Shown in pieces: positions 44,995 to 57,355 of a stretch of 64,000 nt of DNA (the stretch's first letter is position 1; every line of letters begins with the position of its first letter). Origin of the DNA: Dactylonectria macrodidyma (lineage: Eukaryota > Ascomycota > Sordariomycetes > Hypocreales > Nectriaceae); NCBI GenBank assembly GCA_020744425.1, contig JAGMUV010000005.1:1984001-2048000 (forward strand), given 5' to 3'. The notes beneath the pieces were generated by a model. The model was not told the DNA's origin. It worked only from the letters and a program-made list of their open reading frames with translations, and did not search any database. The translations under genes and the position numbers were made by a program.

Positions 44995-47900
44995 ATGTCC
45001 ACGCCCTACTGGGGCGAGCTGCCGGGGCCTAGGGTCGCCCAGGCCACACATTCTGGCCATCACCGCCACAGGTCTGAGTCGGACGACAACACCTATAATG
45101 CTGACCGCAGATCGTCGTTCGACGTGCAGCCTGTTCGTAGATCTAATCGTGCTTCTGTTCAAACTCAGGCTACCGAGGCGCATTCCGAGTCTACCTTTAG
45201 TCCCCACGACTCGCCCTCTCCCGCTGCTTTCGGTGCCCAAGGTCTCGCTCCTAGACCGCCTTCTTACCAACGTGGACCTCCGCGCGACCCGGCCTCAGAA
45301 CCTTCAGACTTCAGAAAGCCCCGACGCCCTAGCCGCAATCACCAAGACCTTGAAGACGCCGACTTGTCCTCCTACCCCGTTGCGGCCGAGGCATCTCGAG
45401 GTCCTCCTGTGAGCTACCGCCACCCACACGGCAACGGTGGCCTTCCCTACACCCATCCCGCGTCCGACACACAAGCAGAATCCTCTCAATTGGCCGATCC
45501 TACCCCCTACGAGGGCGAATACGACGACATGGAGCCCGAGGACTATTACAAGAGCTCTAGCGGTAGGACCGGGGGCTCACAGTACCCCGGAGGAGCTCCT
45601 GGCGATGATACCAGGCGAGGCTCGAGCACCGCCGCGTATGATAACACGGCATTGCATAGAAGGGCAACTACTGGGACATCACGTCGACGCAAAACGTTCG
45701 CAGACGACCGATCACCCCTCCAAAGGCTTGAGCTGACGCTCGATAGCATCACCAAGGAGGAAAAGCGAGCAAGAGTTGAAGCTGCTGAGCACCGTGCAAG
45801 AGAAAGAGCGGCCCGAAGGGCTGAGGAGGCCGCGCAAGTTCCCGCCGACCACGTTCGGTTTGACCGACAACCATCCGACAGCAGCGAAAGGCAATCTTTG
45901 GTTGTCGCACCACTGTCCGTCAAACAACCTCAAGACAGGCAACCTCAGCCACAGCCACAGCCACATTCACAACCACAATCACAACCACAACTACATAGAG
46001 AAGTACCTGAAGAGGCCAACAGGGGGGCTCCACGAGAGCCACGGGACACAAGAGAGGTGCGAGAGGTGCGAGAGGTACGAGAGGTACCGAGAGGCGCGCC
46101 TCGAGAAGTGACGCGAGAGCCGGTTAGGGGAGTATTGAGAGATGCGCCTATTCAACGAGACAACTCACACCGTCGTCAAGGGCCACTCTCTCAACACCCC
46201 CTTGATGATCCAGACTATTATGGCTCCGGGGCGCTGCAGGACCCAGAAGACACTGTGCCGGTTCAAAGGCACTTGCAAGCGGATTCTGGAATTCCGAAGC
46301 GTAACCTTAGTTTCCGTGAACGCGCAGTTAGAGACAGTGTGTCGTTCGCTGATCAAGTTGAGCTTGATGAGCCCCTGGAGCCACAAAAGGTCGCGGCCCC
46401 GCCTGCCCCGAGTGGAGGAGGATTCTCCCTCACAAGGACTGGCAGCAATAAGCTGAAGAAGGCACCCCCAGGGGATCCTTGGTATCATTTGAAGAGGGAA
46501 TTGGCTGCGAGCGCAAACAATCAATCACAAACTGAGCAGCCACGCCAAGGCTCGCGAGATTTCCCGCCATCTACGCGGGACAAAGAGCTGCCCACCGCCC
46601 CATCCGACGGTCGCAGGCCGTCCATTGATGCGGGTGGTCGAGGCACCCAAGTACCAACGAGGGTCGACAATCAGGGCATCAGACGACGTGCCACGGAGCC
46701 AGCTCAAAGAGCAGAGTATTATTCTGATGAAGAGTATATCCCCCCAGTGACACGCGGGAAAACGTTTGGAAAGGTAGAGCAGGACGACCGCGCTTACCCT
46801 CAGGATGGCGCAGCTGGCCGAAGACGTGAGAGATCTGACAGCATGTCTTCTGATGGCTCTCACCATCATCGCTTCTCCAACATGGTTTTTAAGCGTCGGG
46901 AAGATATGAGACCAGGTGATGGTTTGTACAAGCCACCTCAATTTCTTGATGAGTGGAAGAAAGCCACTGTCGGAACCTTGGCGGGTACTCTGCTGGACCT
47001 TGAAGAGAGCGCCGCCAAGGAAAGCCACCCATCTCCAGATGACCCTGACAAAGCTTGGTGGGAACAAGATAGCCGCCGTCGTGGTAGCTATCCATCCCGA
47101 CCACGAAAGGCAGAGGCATTCGATGGCGAATACAAGGAAAATGGTAAGCAGACAGATGCCTATGGTTGAACATGCTTTACTAACATTCTTGCAGCCCCAA
47201 CTCGATTTAAACCCCCGTTGTTTTTGAAGTGTGGACCACTATTGAGATACTGTGGCATCCGTCGGGACAAGGTACCTGTACGAGCGCAACGAGGCAGTGC
47301 CATCTCGGAGCGAGAGACCTGGAGGGGCAGTGTCATGATTGTCACCCAAGACTCGGGCTCTTCCTACGAGATCGCGCCTACGCTCCGACTGTTTGTCCAG
47401 GGTATTGAGTTGCTACCCCCTCCTCCGCACCGCGTAAAGGGCGACCTCTCACCAGAATATGTCGATCCTATTGTGGGTCATCCGAAACTCGGTAGACGGG
47501 GAGAGACCCTCTATGTCAGGCCCGTGGAACATCTTGAAGAGGCCAAGGACTTGTCTCGCGATGAGACGGACGAAGGCATCTTTGAGGCGAGTCGGAGCCC
47601 ACCAGATGTTCCACCAGCTGATGGCTCTTCAGAACTTCCTGGGTCATTCGCCAGTCGCAGGAGGCGAGTTGGCATTGACGGCGAGAAGGTTCAGAAATAC
47701 AAGGATGTCAGAGGCTTCCGACTTCATACCGAGCGTGGGTACACGTTTTGGCGTTTCAACATTGAGGTTGAGCTGCGAGAGAAGCAACAGCGCATCGCAT
47801 ACCGCATCAACCGCGGCCCAGCCATGGGATTCTGGGTGCCTGCCCGGGGCCAGACGATGAACATGATGTTCTATAGCTGCAACGGCTTCAGTCTGAGCGT

Positions 47901-50181
47901 CAAGTCTGACGATCTGAGTGGCCCAGATCCTATGTGGCGCGATGTCCTGAACAACCATCAGACCAAGCCCTTCCATCTCATGATTGGTGGCGGCGACCAG
48001 ATCTACAATGACTGTGAGTTTTCAGTATGATCAAACAGCTTGAAACCGTTATTAACATGTACCAGGCGTTTCTAGGGATTGTGACCTCTTTAAGGAGTGG
48101 TTGTCAATTCGCAACCCCGTTCACAAACACACTGCTGCCCTCACACCTGCAATGCAAGACGAATTGGAGAGTTTCTACCTGGAACGATATTGTATGTGGT
48201 TCTCTCAAGGCCTCTTTGGCTTGGCCAACTCACAGATCCCCATGGTCAACATGTATGATGACCACGACATCTTTGACGGATATGGCTCATACCCCCACCA
48301 CGACATGAACTCTCCCGTCTTCCGCGGCTTGGGTGCGGTGGCTTTCAAGTACTACATGCTGTTCCAGCAGCAAACAGTCTTGGATGAGACAGAAAAGACA
48401 GAGCCGAGTTGGATTATGGGATCTAAGCCTGGCCCCTACATTGGCGAGCTGAGCCGTAGCATCTTTGTCTCTGTAGGTGCCAAGGCAGCCCTTGTTGCAA
48501 TTGACGCGCGCATGGAGAGGACTGAGCACGATGTCGTCTCAGATCAGACTTGGGAGAAGATCATGAATCGACTCTATGCGGAGTTGCGGCGCGGCCAGGT
48601 GGAACACCTGCTGGTGCTCATGGGCATTCCAATTGCGTACCCTAGGCTTGTCTGGCTGGAGAATATGTGAGTAACTGTAACTGTATATGTATTGTATTAT
48701 GTGAGAACTAACATGTTACTAGATTAACCTCCAGACTCATGGACCCTGTCAAAGCTTTGGGTAGGGCAGGCATGTTTGGCAAGGCGCTCAACAACATTGA
48801 CGGTGGCGTCGAAGTTTTGGATGATTTGAACGATCACTGGACGGCCAAGAACCATAAGCAGGAGCGGAGCGTTGTGGTTGAGGACTTGCAAGATCTTGCT
48901 ATCGACAAGTCGGTCCGTGTCACGATCCTCAGTGGTGACGTACATCTCGCTGCTGTTGGACAGTTCTACTCGAACCCCAAGCTGGGGCTGGCCAAGCATA
49001 AGGACCCGCGTTACATGCCCAATGTTGTTTCGTCGGCTATTGCGAACACACCACCGCCAGACCTCATGGCCGACGTGCTAAACAAGCGGAACAAGGTCCA
49101 CCATTTCGACAAACAGACCGACGAGGATATGATCCCCATGTTTCAACAAGGCGTCGACGGCAAGCCAAGGAACAACAAGCATCTACTACCCCATCGCAAC
49201 TGGTGCTCGATCCGCGAGTGGGCGCCCGGCAACACCCCGCCACCAACCCCGCCCTTGTCGGCTTATGATAGAACGCCAAGCCCACAGGCGAGCAGTGGCG
49301 GCGGTGGTGGCGGCATCTTTAGGAGACTCTCCCTGTCAAAGAGCAGGCCGCCCGCGGACTCTCAGCCTGAGCTGTCAAGAGAATCAGTTCGGGGATCTCG
49401 ACCTCCTGTTACGCGGGGTGGTGGTGGGTTGTTCCGCAGTCTGTCTCGTAGGAACTCAACCAGCAAAGAGAGGCCTGTCAAAGAGAAGCCCGCCAAACTC
49501 ACTCGGTCCATGTCCGTGGGCGAAGCTCCCAAGAAAGGCGGATTCTTCAACTTTGGTCGTCGCAGCAGCCAACGTCGAGCTGATGACCGTCCCGACGATG
49601 GTGGCATCAACGGCACCTGGGGAGATGAGCCCGAGTATGAAGACGAGTATTGGGACGAACCTCCTCCATCTGCTAGGCCACAGCGCGGATCCGGGCTCCG
49701 TGGCGGTGCGGCGTACGACGAGTACACGGTGGGCGATGATTCGCATTATATGGCTCAACCTCCTCGGAGAGCGCAGACGACAGGCTCTCAAGGAATGGGC
49801 GGAGGAAGGGCTAGCTTGGAAGTGCCTCCCACACGCCCCTTTCACCGCACGCCGACTGGACTGTCGACGAAGCAGAAGAAACAGGGCGACAAGTATGATG
49901 TGGACCTTGAAGGTGGTCTGGACATTTGCCTGAACGTTGAAGTGAACCCCAAGGATCCGGCGGGCATTACGGTGCCATACCGACTGCTGGTGCCGAAGTT
50001 GCTGTACGAGTACAACCCAGAGGTGGAAGAAACCATGTCGACTGAAGCTGGACCGTCGGCGCCAGCGGAGCCGAGCGCCTTCAAACGATTGTTGAGCTTC
50101 CGCAAGAAGCCCGAGAAGGTGCAGCGTCGACAGGAGGATGATTTCGGGAGCGAAGATGACGAGGAGTATTACCAGCGCTAG
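44995..50181 (+). CDS. PhoD-like metallophosphatase, large fungal form
   Basis: PhoD-type enzymes are metal-dependent phosphodiesterases or phosphatases. Four exons (44995-47143, 47195-48013, 48066-48666, 48723-50181) give 1675 residues, and all junctions keep frame. The ATG at 44995 (MSTPYWGELPGP) is chosen because the frame upstream has no ATG. Residues 1-700 are disordered, with QPQPQ repeats at about 320 and tandem REV units at about 350. The catalytic region spans about 720-1430: APTRFKPPLFLKCGPLLRYC; the metal motif MIGGGDQIYND; MYDDHDIFDGYGSYP; and VTILSGDVHLAAVGQF with the last metal His. A disordered, Arg/Ser/Gly-rich tail follows. There is no signal peptide, so it is probably intracellular despite its relation to secreted bacterial PhoD. 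The substrate is unknown. Confidence 0.88.
46051..46086 (+). repeat. Short tandem repeat encoding Arg-Glu-Val units
   Basis: Nine-base units of the form GAGGTGCGA occur about four times in a row inside the first exon of the PhoD-like gene. They encode repeated Glu-Val-Arg. The number of copies may vary between strains. Confidence 0.8.
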
Positions 50182-51343
50182 AGTGGAAGCGCAGGGGATC
50201 TGTGTGTGGTGTCTCACACGCACGGACTCGGTGGCGCGTACACATTGTAACGAACAAAGGGATGGATTGGATATGACATGACTATGGTTCTGAATTCGCT
50301 CTCTGGATGTAAGGGACTTTGACGCTGTACATATGATGGCCATGAGGTTATCTTGTTGGGCATTTCTTGGCGCATTTCGGGGATAACGTAACATGGGAGG
50401 CATATCTGGCGACAGTACTCCATACTCTAACGGAGGATGCTGGATCAGAGTACGAGGCATAAAGACACATTGCTGGCTTGCTCTAAGGATTGTTTCTCAG
50501 TGGATTGGTGATTCAAATGCTAGCAATGTGCTAGAATTGTAAAGGAGTCAATGGAGATGCTTAAGACAGATAGACATGGGATGGAGCCAATCTGCGAATA
50601 GTAGTTTCTATATTTACACCAGACGCCATCATACCAAGGCGGCTATTTCGGCACAAACGCCCGTTGCAAGATAGCCCTGGAACTCGCCTGAAGCGGTCCC
50701 TCGCGATGCGGCGGCGATAGAGCCATTGAGCCCTGTAGCGGGACGCTATGGACCTAGGATTGTGCCTTGGAGGCCGCTAACATGCCCCCGGAAAAAAAGG
50801 AAGAAATACGGGGTTGAGCAGTCTAGCAGTGCAGCGAATCAAGCCAGCCACGGGGCTAAGTTGGGATCGAAAGGAGGCGTCCACTCGGGGCCGTAGCCCC
50901 CCGTTGTCCGCTGTAACTGTTTGCTGTTCGCCCACTGCCATCATCGTTCGGCCCCACTCCCGCTGTAACTACAGGCTACCGACTGGCTGCAGGCTACAGC
51001 GCACCTCGGAACATGTTGAAGCTTCCCTCCTTTTCCTCCTCTGCAACGTCTAAGGAACCAGAATCTGCCATACTTACAGCATCGGCTGTTTGATATTCTG
51101 CAATTGAAATATTGGCACCTGCCGAGACGAGACGATATACTTGCTGCGCCACTGCACAGCTAAACATCCAGCGGGAAGGATCCTTGAAGGCGGTACTGGG
51201 CTAAGTGGCGGCACACGAGAAACAACACGACGACATACGACGCTCGACACCGCAGCGCAACGACACGAAACCGACCAGCATTCCACGATACACGATCAAA
51301 TTAAAAACAGGGGAGGGCTCACGAGCTAGGGCATGGCGTCATC
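50182..51343. other. Intergenic between two plus-strand genes
   Basis: 3' flank of the PhoD-like gene and promoter of the Ted1-like gene. Several short frames have no motifs. A GGCTAC/GGCTGC near-repeat lies at about 50974-50999. No gene seen. Confidence 0.5.
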
Positions 51344-53492
51344 ATGTCGCGCGTCCTCTACCAGCAGCTCAACTCCAACAGCCAGGCCCCCTCTCAGCTG
51401 CAGTCCATCGCCAATGCGTTAAAGGTCGGATTGCGGAAGACGGCCCAGACGCTGGGCGCATGGGCGGCTGGGCCTGGACGGTATCTGGCGGTGACGGTGG
51501 GCGGGAGAGTGGCATGGAGGGTGCGCGCAAACCTCTCGTCGAGGCGCCTGCTGAGCTTCCCGCACATGCTGGTGCTGGTCTGGATGGTGGTGTTGATGTA
51601 TGGAGAGCGGTGGATATTCGACAGCAAGGTCGCCGACTGTGACTGGGCCAACTGGGAGAAATGGGTACGTCTAGAAGGGGAGAGGAGTGGCTGGTCATTG
51701 GGGAGATATCAGAGACTGACTACCTACGTTACAGCCCAAAGGAACCAAGCCTCACCACCTCATCTTCGTCGCCGACCCTCAACTCATCGATCCGCACTCA
51801 TACCCGGGCCGTCCATGGCCCCTTAACCCCCTGACGGTTGTCATCACCGACAACTACCTCCGCCACGGCTACAAGGCCCTCCAGCGCCACCTGCATCCGG
51901 ACAGCGTCTTCTTCCTCGGCGATCTCTTTGACGGCGGCCGCGAATGGAAGACGCGCCAGGGCAAGTTTGTCGATCCCAAATGGGGCCGCCCCCGCTCCCG
52001 CGACGAGAAGGATTGGGTCGAGACCTGGCATAGCAAGTACGGCGAGGACTTTTGGATGGACGAGTACAAGCGCTTTGGCGACATCTTCTTTGACAACTGG
52101 AAGGAGGGCAACGAGGCACCAGGGCCGTGGCAGCGGGGGCGGAAGCTCGTCGCCAGTCTACCTGGAAACCACGACCTTGGCTTTGGCGCCCAGGTCCAAG
52201 TCCCTGTCCGGGACCGCTTCAGCGCCTTCTTCGGCGATGTCAACCGGGTCGACGTTGTCGGAAACCACACTATTGTGTCCGTCGACACCGTCTCGCTGAG
52301 TGCCGACACCTCCGAGTTCCGAAACTCGCACGACCTACGACCGATCTACGACCCCGTCAACCAATTCCTCGACGGTGTCAAGGCCACTAAGCGGAGGGCC
52401 GTCGAAGAGGAATTGAGGTTCTGGCACGGCACCGAAAAGCACTATGCGCATGAGGTCGAGGAGTTGAGCAAGGCGGACCTGGTCCGATTCCCCTACGCAG
52501 ACGTCAGCGACAAGGCTCCCGACTTTCCTACGATTCTCCTCACCCACGTCCCGCTATATCGCGACCCTGGAACGCCCTGCGGACCACGTCGCGAGCACTG
52601 GCCGCCGACGAAGCCGCGCAAAGGCCAAGAGGGCCCTGTAATCCCAGATAACCGCAACGCCATCAGCGTCACCGGTGGCTATCAATACCAGAACGTACTC
52701 AACGAGGCTGACTCGGTCAAGCTGGTTAAGAGCGTGGGCAATGTGATCCATGTCTTCTCGGGAGACGATCACGACTACTGCGAAGTGGTGCATTCGCCAG
52801 CCAAGGACGGGGTGCGTGAAATCACCGTCAAGAGCATGAGCATGGCCATGGGCGTTCCAACGCCTGGCTTTCTAATGGCTAGCCTGTATAACCCTGTCGG
52901 TGTGGATGGAAAGCCGATCCCTGGCGCACCAGAGACTACGCTCCAGACCCATCTATGCCTCCTCCCCAACCAAATCCACACTTACATGCAGTATATCGTG
53001 TTTTTCATCGCCACTGTCGTTCTTCTCACGGTCCGCGCCCTGCTTGTTCCCGCCATTCCGCTCACGCCGTTTGCTCTTGAGCCCCCAAAGCCGTCGGCTG
53101 TCCTGCCTGTGTATAAGGACAAGATGGACCCCCCGGAGGCGTTTGCAGCTGGTAACCGGGCCCGTACCACGTCATCGGGCACTTCGTCCCATTACATGCC
53201 GTCACGGCTCTCTGCTGCCGCGCCTCGTGGAGCCCGGAGCCTGTCGCCGTCGTCTTCGCCGTCGTCTCGGTGGCAGTCGCGCCGGGGCGGACGGAGTTCG
53301 AAATGGGGATGGGGAGACGACGCTGGGCCACGGATCCGTCTCGACACCAATCTCTACAACGGAGCAAAGGTGAACCCACGCGTCGGAGGCCGAAAGGCGC
53401 TCGGCGTGGTAGGACGCGAGCTGTGGACGACGACCTGGCGTGTCGTATGGATGGCCGGCTTGTTCTGGGTATATCTGACACGCAAAGGCTGA
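51344..53492 (+). CDS. ER metallophosphoesterase, Ted1/Cdc1 family
   Basis: Yeast Ted1 and Cdc1 remove ethanolamine phosphate from the GPI-anchor glycan in the ER so that anchored proteins can leave it. Exons 51344-51664 and 51735-53492 give 692 residues; the intron is 70 bases. An N-terminal membrane segment lies at about 70-90 (MLVLVWMVVLMYGERWIF). The lumenal phosphoesterase has the expected metal motifs: IFVADPQLIDPH at about 115, VFFLGDLFDGGREW at about 155, SLPGNHDLGFG at about 240, LLTHVPLY at about 375 and VFSGDDHDYCE at about 440. A second membrane segment follows at about 525-550 (YIVFFIATVVLLTVRALLVP). A third hydrophobic stretch ends the protein (VWMAGLFWVYLTRKG). Whether it matches Ted1 or Cdc1 more closely cannot be settled by eye. 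Confidence 0.88.
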
Positions 53493-53982
53493 TGTCTGGG
53501 GTTATAATTTGAATCGATTAATTGGATGGCTTTTCGCTTTGTACATAATCACATCATCTCATCGCATATTCATGACGGAGAAAGGGAGAGCAAAAAGAAA
53601 CAGACAACAAGGACAAGACAAAACCGAGAGGGCGGTGACTTGGATTTCGGGAACCGGTGCATTTGGGGGAAACCGCAAGTTCTGCTTTTTTTCAGCTCGG
53701 GGCTCGAGTCAAATTTTACTATGTGTACACAAGGAATATTGTGCGAGTGGGGGATAGACTGAGGTGTAATTGTATCGAACCGCAAGTGAGACATGAGTTG
53801 GTTCCTTGCCATGATATCAAGAACTATACTCGTCCATCCAGTCCTCCCAGTTTTGACTTGGTAATGGGAGAGGTTCCGGGGTGGAAGAGAAGAAAGATGT
53901 TCTCATCCATCCCAGACCGTTTGATGTTCAACAATGATGTGTCCAACAGCCTCCGTCCCGATACCGAACTTGACTTCATCCC
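53493..53982. other. Convergent 3' flanks
   Basis: 490 bases between the Ted1-like stop (plus) and the CDC26 stop (minus). Short frames lack motifs. No gene seen. Confidence 0.55.
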
Positions 53983-54222
53983 TCACCTGCCCCGCCTCGC
54001 GACGCCGATCCTGTCCTCGCGCGTCCGCCTCACTCGGGTCTCGGGATCGGGACTCGCCTGGACGCCGTCCATGCCTGCGGCCCCGGAGGCGGCGTGGGCC
54101 TCGGCGGCGGCGGCGATGCGGGCCTGCTGCGCTGCGACAAGGGCCTCGCGGGCGCGCCGGTCCTCGTAAGCGGCGACGTCCTCGGAGGTAATGTGCAGCG
54201 TTGTTGCGGGGCGACGCAGCAT
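53983..54222 (-). CDS. CDC26: Anaphase-promoting complex subunit Cdc26
   Basis: Cdc26 is a small APC/C subunit whose N terminus packs into the TPR groove of Cdc16/APC6 and stabilises it. The ATG at 54222 gives 79 residues. The start MLRRPATTLHITSEDVAAYE matches the family pattern: MLRR, then a basic or polar stretch, then an acidic-aromatic helix (family members begin MLRR.PT..EL...D...YE). A helical, Ala-rich segment with charged ends follows, as usual for the family. A GTGAGG sequence overlaps the end of the frame, so a 3' intron and a longer tail cannot be excluded, but I see no acceptor that would improve the protein. Length agrees with fungal Cdc26 proteins. Confidence 0.82.
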   Translation of the reverse strand: MLRRPATTLHITSEDVAAYEDRRAREALVAAQQARIAAAAEAHAASGAAGMDGVQASPDPETRVRRTREDRIGVARRGR

Positions 54223-55171
54223 CTTGTGGTTTTTCTCTTGTGGTGGTGTGAGATTTCTTCACCCTTTTTTTTTTCAAGTTTTTTTTTTGGTTGTTTCTCA
54301 CTTCCCTGAAGATTTGTAATTAGGAAGGGTGAGCTGACTCAGTGCGACGAGTGCTGGTCCTGGTGTGGTTGCTGCTGACTTGATGGTGATGAGACGACAA
54401 TGCTCCTTGACGTCCTCTGCTGATGATCGGAACTTGCAGGTGAGTCAGTGGCCAACCTGGAACATGGTGGGAGAATAATACCTTTGTTAGTAGCGTGGCG
54501 AGGTGATAGATGGATGTGACAGATGCGATGCGAAATGCAAGGCGAATAAATGTAACTGTGAGAATGACTTTAATAACAGACCGAGACTGACACCTTGTTG
54601 GTATTTGGTAGCGCGCCACACGTGTATCGCCGCCACAATCGGAGGAGTGGAGCATCCACCGGACCGATGTTGCGTGAGACTCAACAGAGTTGTGAGTCCA
54701 CGACAATTAACCAAAAACCCCCCAGGTCTTGATCTGAGTGGTAATTATTGACAGTTGGCTGATTTCAGTCTTAATTGTTCTACATATGTCCATTCTCATA
54801 ATTATCCACTTGCTAAACATATTCCATAGACTCGTCAGCCTCGGATGAGATTCATCTTCCTCAGCACTCTCATAGTTTCCAACATGCCAATCAAGCAAAA
54901 AAAGAATAAAAAACCATAAAAAACATAAAAACCCTTTCGGTCGAGCCGATATTTTACGCCGTGTCAATGTCCTGCCAACCCATTGTGCCGCTCAAATGAA
55001 ATTCGAAAAGCGCCGTCCCTCTTTCGTATAATCATGCTCCGATCCTTGCTCCCAATGCTAATGCAGCCAGATAATTAACACCATCCATTTTGCCAAACTC
55101 CCCGGTGTAAAGACTCGTCAGTGTAATCGTAAGAAGAACATCCAACGAGTCCGAATACTTTATGTTCTTTG
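54223..55171. other. CDC26 promoter and 3' flank of next gene
   Basis: Begins with two T-runs (54265-54288) on the plus strand, just upstream of CDC26. An A-rich stretch with repeated AAAAACATAAAAACC lies at about 54896-54932. No gene seen. Confidence 0.5.
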
Positions 55172-57355
55172 TCAAGGCGATGTGCAATTCGCGTAGACAT
55201 TTTCTGCCTCCCACCTCAGAAAGTCACCCAGGTCGTGATGCAGGTTGTACCCCATCGGTACCGGTTGGCCCGCTACGTCTCCCTCCTCATATCCCAGTGG
55301 CATTATCAGTGGTAGCATCGGGCTTGGTGGCAGGCTATCCATCGAGTTGCGAGATGTGTATCGTTTTGGTCGACCCTCGCCCATCCAACGTTTTAGTCCC
55401 GAGTTGTTGTAGAACCTTTCCGTGCTGAGACATTGCCCGGACGAAGGCGCGTTCCAGAATCCGGATGGGTATTCGGATCCTACAGGGATTGGGAGATCCA
55501 TATCCACATCGATCGTTGAGGGAGATGACGATATAGTGCTGAGGGAGGAGCCTCGGAAGGGCAGGGCTGGCGCATGCTCTGGAATTATCTCCCCGTGCGT
55601 CTCAAAGCCAAAGGATCCAAACCAAGTCGTTATATCATCGACTTGTTTAGCATCTTCCACAGTCGTCAAATCCTGGGACAAATCTCCAGCACCACATAGA
55701 ATGGCCATCTGGAACGCGGTCCAGTCCAATGGGTCATCCATTGTCAACCCCTGCTGCGTCTCGGGCTTGGGCAGCGTGATAGGCCCATGTCGAAATAGAG
55801 GCTGCGTCAGCGTGAACGGAGTGCTCTTAAGGTATAGGATACCATCCTTTTCTTCTGCTTCTAGGTCGGCGCTATGGCGACCCCGATATCTTGTACGGTC
55901 CTTCGGCGTAGCCGTTGTCCTTGCTTGCGGAAGCGGTGGTAGGGGTCTCTGGTGCGGCGACACACCAAATCGAGCAGGGTTCTTGGGTGGCGGCAAAGGG
56001 ATTCTAGTCGCAATAGCGACCAAGTCACCGTTCTCTTCGCTGCTCTTCAAGCATCCTTCACTCTCTGGAGCATCGACCCGGATCGAAATTCTTTGGTGGA
56101 TGGTATCTTGATCAGATGGGACTGGAGACGGCGCGGCTTCTACTAGATTCGATGTGGTCTCAACCCCTGAAGCTCCAATTCGTAAAGGTAAGTCCTCTAG
56201 GTGGAATGGCTCCACGGGTGTGTCGGGGCTATCTGATCCTAGGCTGTAGAGCGATTCGGTTGATGCTCGAGCCTTAAGCTGCTCCGCCTCCTCTTTCTCC
56301 TTTTCTAGTCGTGCCTTTTCGCGGCGAATATTCAGTAGTTCCAGACGCTCTGGTGTCAGCATTTCGTCTGCTTGAATGCGCTTGAAGCGTTGGCCTGTAA
56401 TAATATCCGTCACATTCCCGGGCAGAGGCCATTTTGGGGTAGGTATCAGAGACTTTCTTCGGCGAGACACACTGAATGAAGACTTCAGAGTGTTAGCCTT
56501 TCTCCTGGGATTTTTGACGGAGGGCTTCCTTGCGGCAGGTAGTCGGGGTGACGGAGACGTCATGGCTCTCGATGCCTGGCCACTATTGAACCTTAGTGGT
56601 AGAGGCATTGATTGCGAATGTTTATGTGTTACTGATAGCGGAAGTGGTAATGTGGATGTCGAGGTCGAGTTTAGTGTCGACGTTGGTATGTGCTCATAGA
56701 GTTGCGATGTTGGCCTGATATCTTGGAGAGCGCTTCCAACAGCTTTGAAGGCTTCGTCAGTCTCCAAAATTAAATGATCTTCGACTATCGAGTCAGTTGG
56801 ACTTTCTTTGTCGAACGGGATTTGACTCTGCGGCCGACTTCCAGGCCGATAAGCGCCGGGAACGGACAAAGAGAGCGACGGCCTTATATGAGTTGGACTC
56901 AAAAGAATTTCTGCATTGGGATAATCGGGCAGTCCATCCTCCGGTCTTGGAGGGCGTTGTGGTGAAAGGGAATGTCGGCTGATTCGTTCTCGCTCGGGGA
57001 GACAAAGAGTGGACGCAGCCTTTCTGTGTAGCGGGGGAGTCCCCACGATGACGTCTCCCTGTGCCCGAGAGCCCGGAAGAGAGCTGTATGAGGAAGAATA
57101 CGGCCTTTGGATGGCAAGAGAGGGCACTGGGTTTGAGATTCGGTGGATACTATGAGTCCTCCGGATCGTAATGGGCGCTGGAGAGGTGGACTTCTTCTTG
57201 CTGGCTGGAATCCATGATTGTGCCCGCGGCTTTCCCAAGGTCTTCTTGGTAGATCGTGGGTCTCTTTCGTCGCAAGAGCTGGCGGCGTCGCAGCCATCAT
57301 CGTTCGCCTTCGCCCGGTTCGAACTTATGAGCCGTCGCAGAGTAAATCCTGCCAT
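55172..57355 (-). CDS. Uncharacterised, largely disordered protein
   Basis: I do not recognise the family. A single exon encodes 727 residues from the ATG at 57355. Nearly all of it is Ser/Pro/Arg-rich and disordered-looking. More ordered pieces are: GFTLRRLISSNRAK at the N terminus; a central segment at about 310-370, PKWPLPGNVTDIITGQRFKR followed by a Glu/Lys/Leu helix (ERLELLNIRREKARLEKEKE) that could form a short coiled coil; and DPLDWTAFQMAILCGAGDLS at about 545. The C-terminal part has GSEYPSGFWNAPSS and LGDFLRWEAENVYANC. There is no signal peptide or membrane segment. Proline-rich stretches (LPPPKNPARFGVSPHQRPLP) could bind SH3 domains. Its length without stops and even codon use support a real gene. 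Confidence 0.75.
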   Translation of the reverse strand: MAGFTLRRLISSNRAKANDDGCDAASSCDERDPRSTKKTLGKPRAQSWIPASKKKSTSPAPITIRRTHSIHRISNPVPSLAIQRPYSSSYSSLPGSRAQGDVIVGTPPLHRKAASTLCLPERERISRHSLSPQRPPRPEDGLPDYPNAEILLSPTHIRPSLSLSVPGAYRPGSRPQSQIPFDKESPTDSIVEDHLILETDEAFKAVGSALQDIRPTSQLYEHIPTSTLNSTSTSTLPLPLSVTHKHSQSMPLPLRFNSGQASRAMTSPSPRLPAARKPSVKNPRRKANTLKSSFSVSRRRKSLIPTPKWPLPGNVTDIITGQRFKRIQADEMLTPERLELLNIRREKARLEKEKEEAEQLKARASTESLYSLGSDSPDTPVEPFHLEDLPLRIGASGVETTSNLVEAAPSPVPSDQDTIHQRISIRVDAPESEGCLKSSEENGDLVAIATRIPLPPPKNPARFGVSPHQRPLPPLPQARTTATPKDRTRYRGRHSADLEAEEKDGILYLKSTPFTLTQPLFRHGPITLPKPETQQGLTMDDPLDWTAFQMAILCGAGDLSQDLTTVEDAKQVDDITTWFGSFGFETHGEIIPEHAPALPFRGSSLSTISSSPSTIDVDMDLPIPVGSEYPSGFWNAPSSGQCLSTERFYNNSGLKRWMGEGRPKRYTSRNSMDSLPPSPMLPLIMPLGYEEGDVAGQPVPMGYNLHHDLGDFLRWEAENVYANCTSP

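Noticed and set aside
51205..51642. Plus-strand frame overlapping the first exon of the Ted1-like gene
   Set aside because: Out-of-frame shadow. The alternative frame has the membrane segment and splices correctly to the phosphoesterase exon.
53903..54301. Longer minus-strand frame overlapping CDC26
   Set aside because: Different frame and Arg/Gly-rich; the MLRR frame has the Cdc26 signature.
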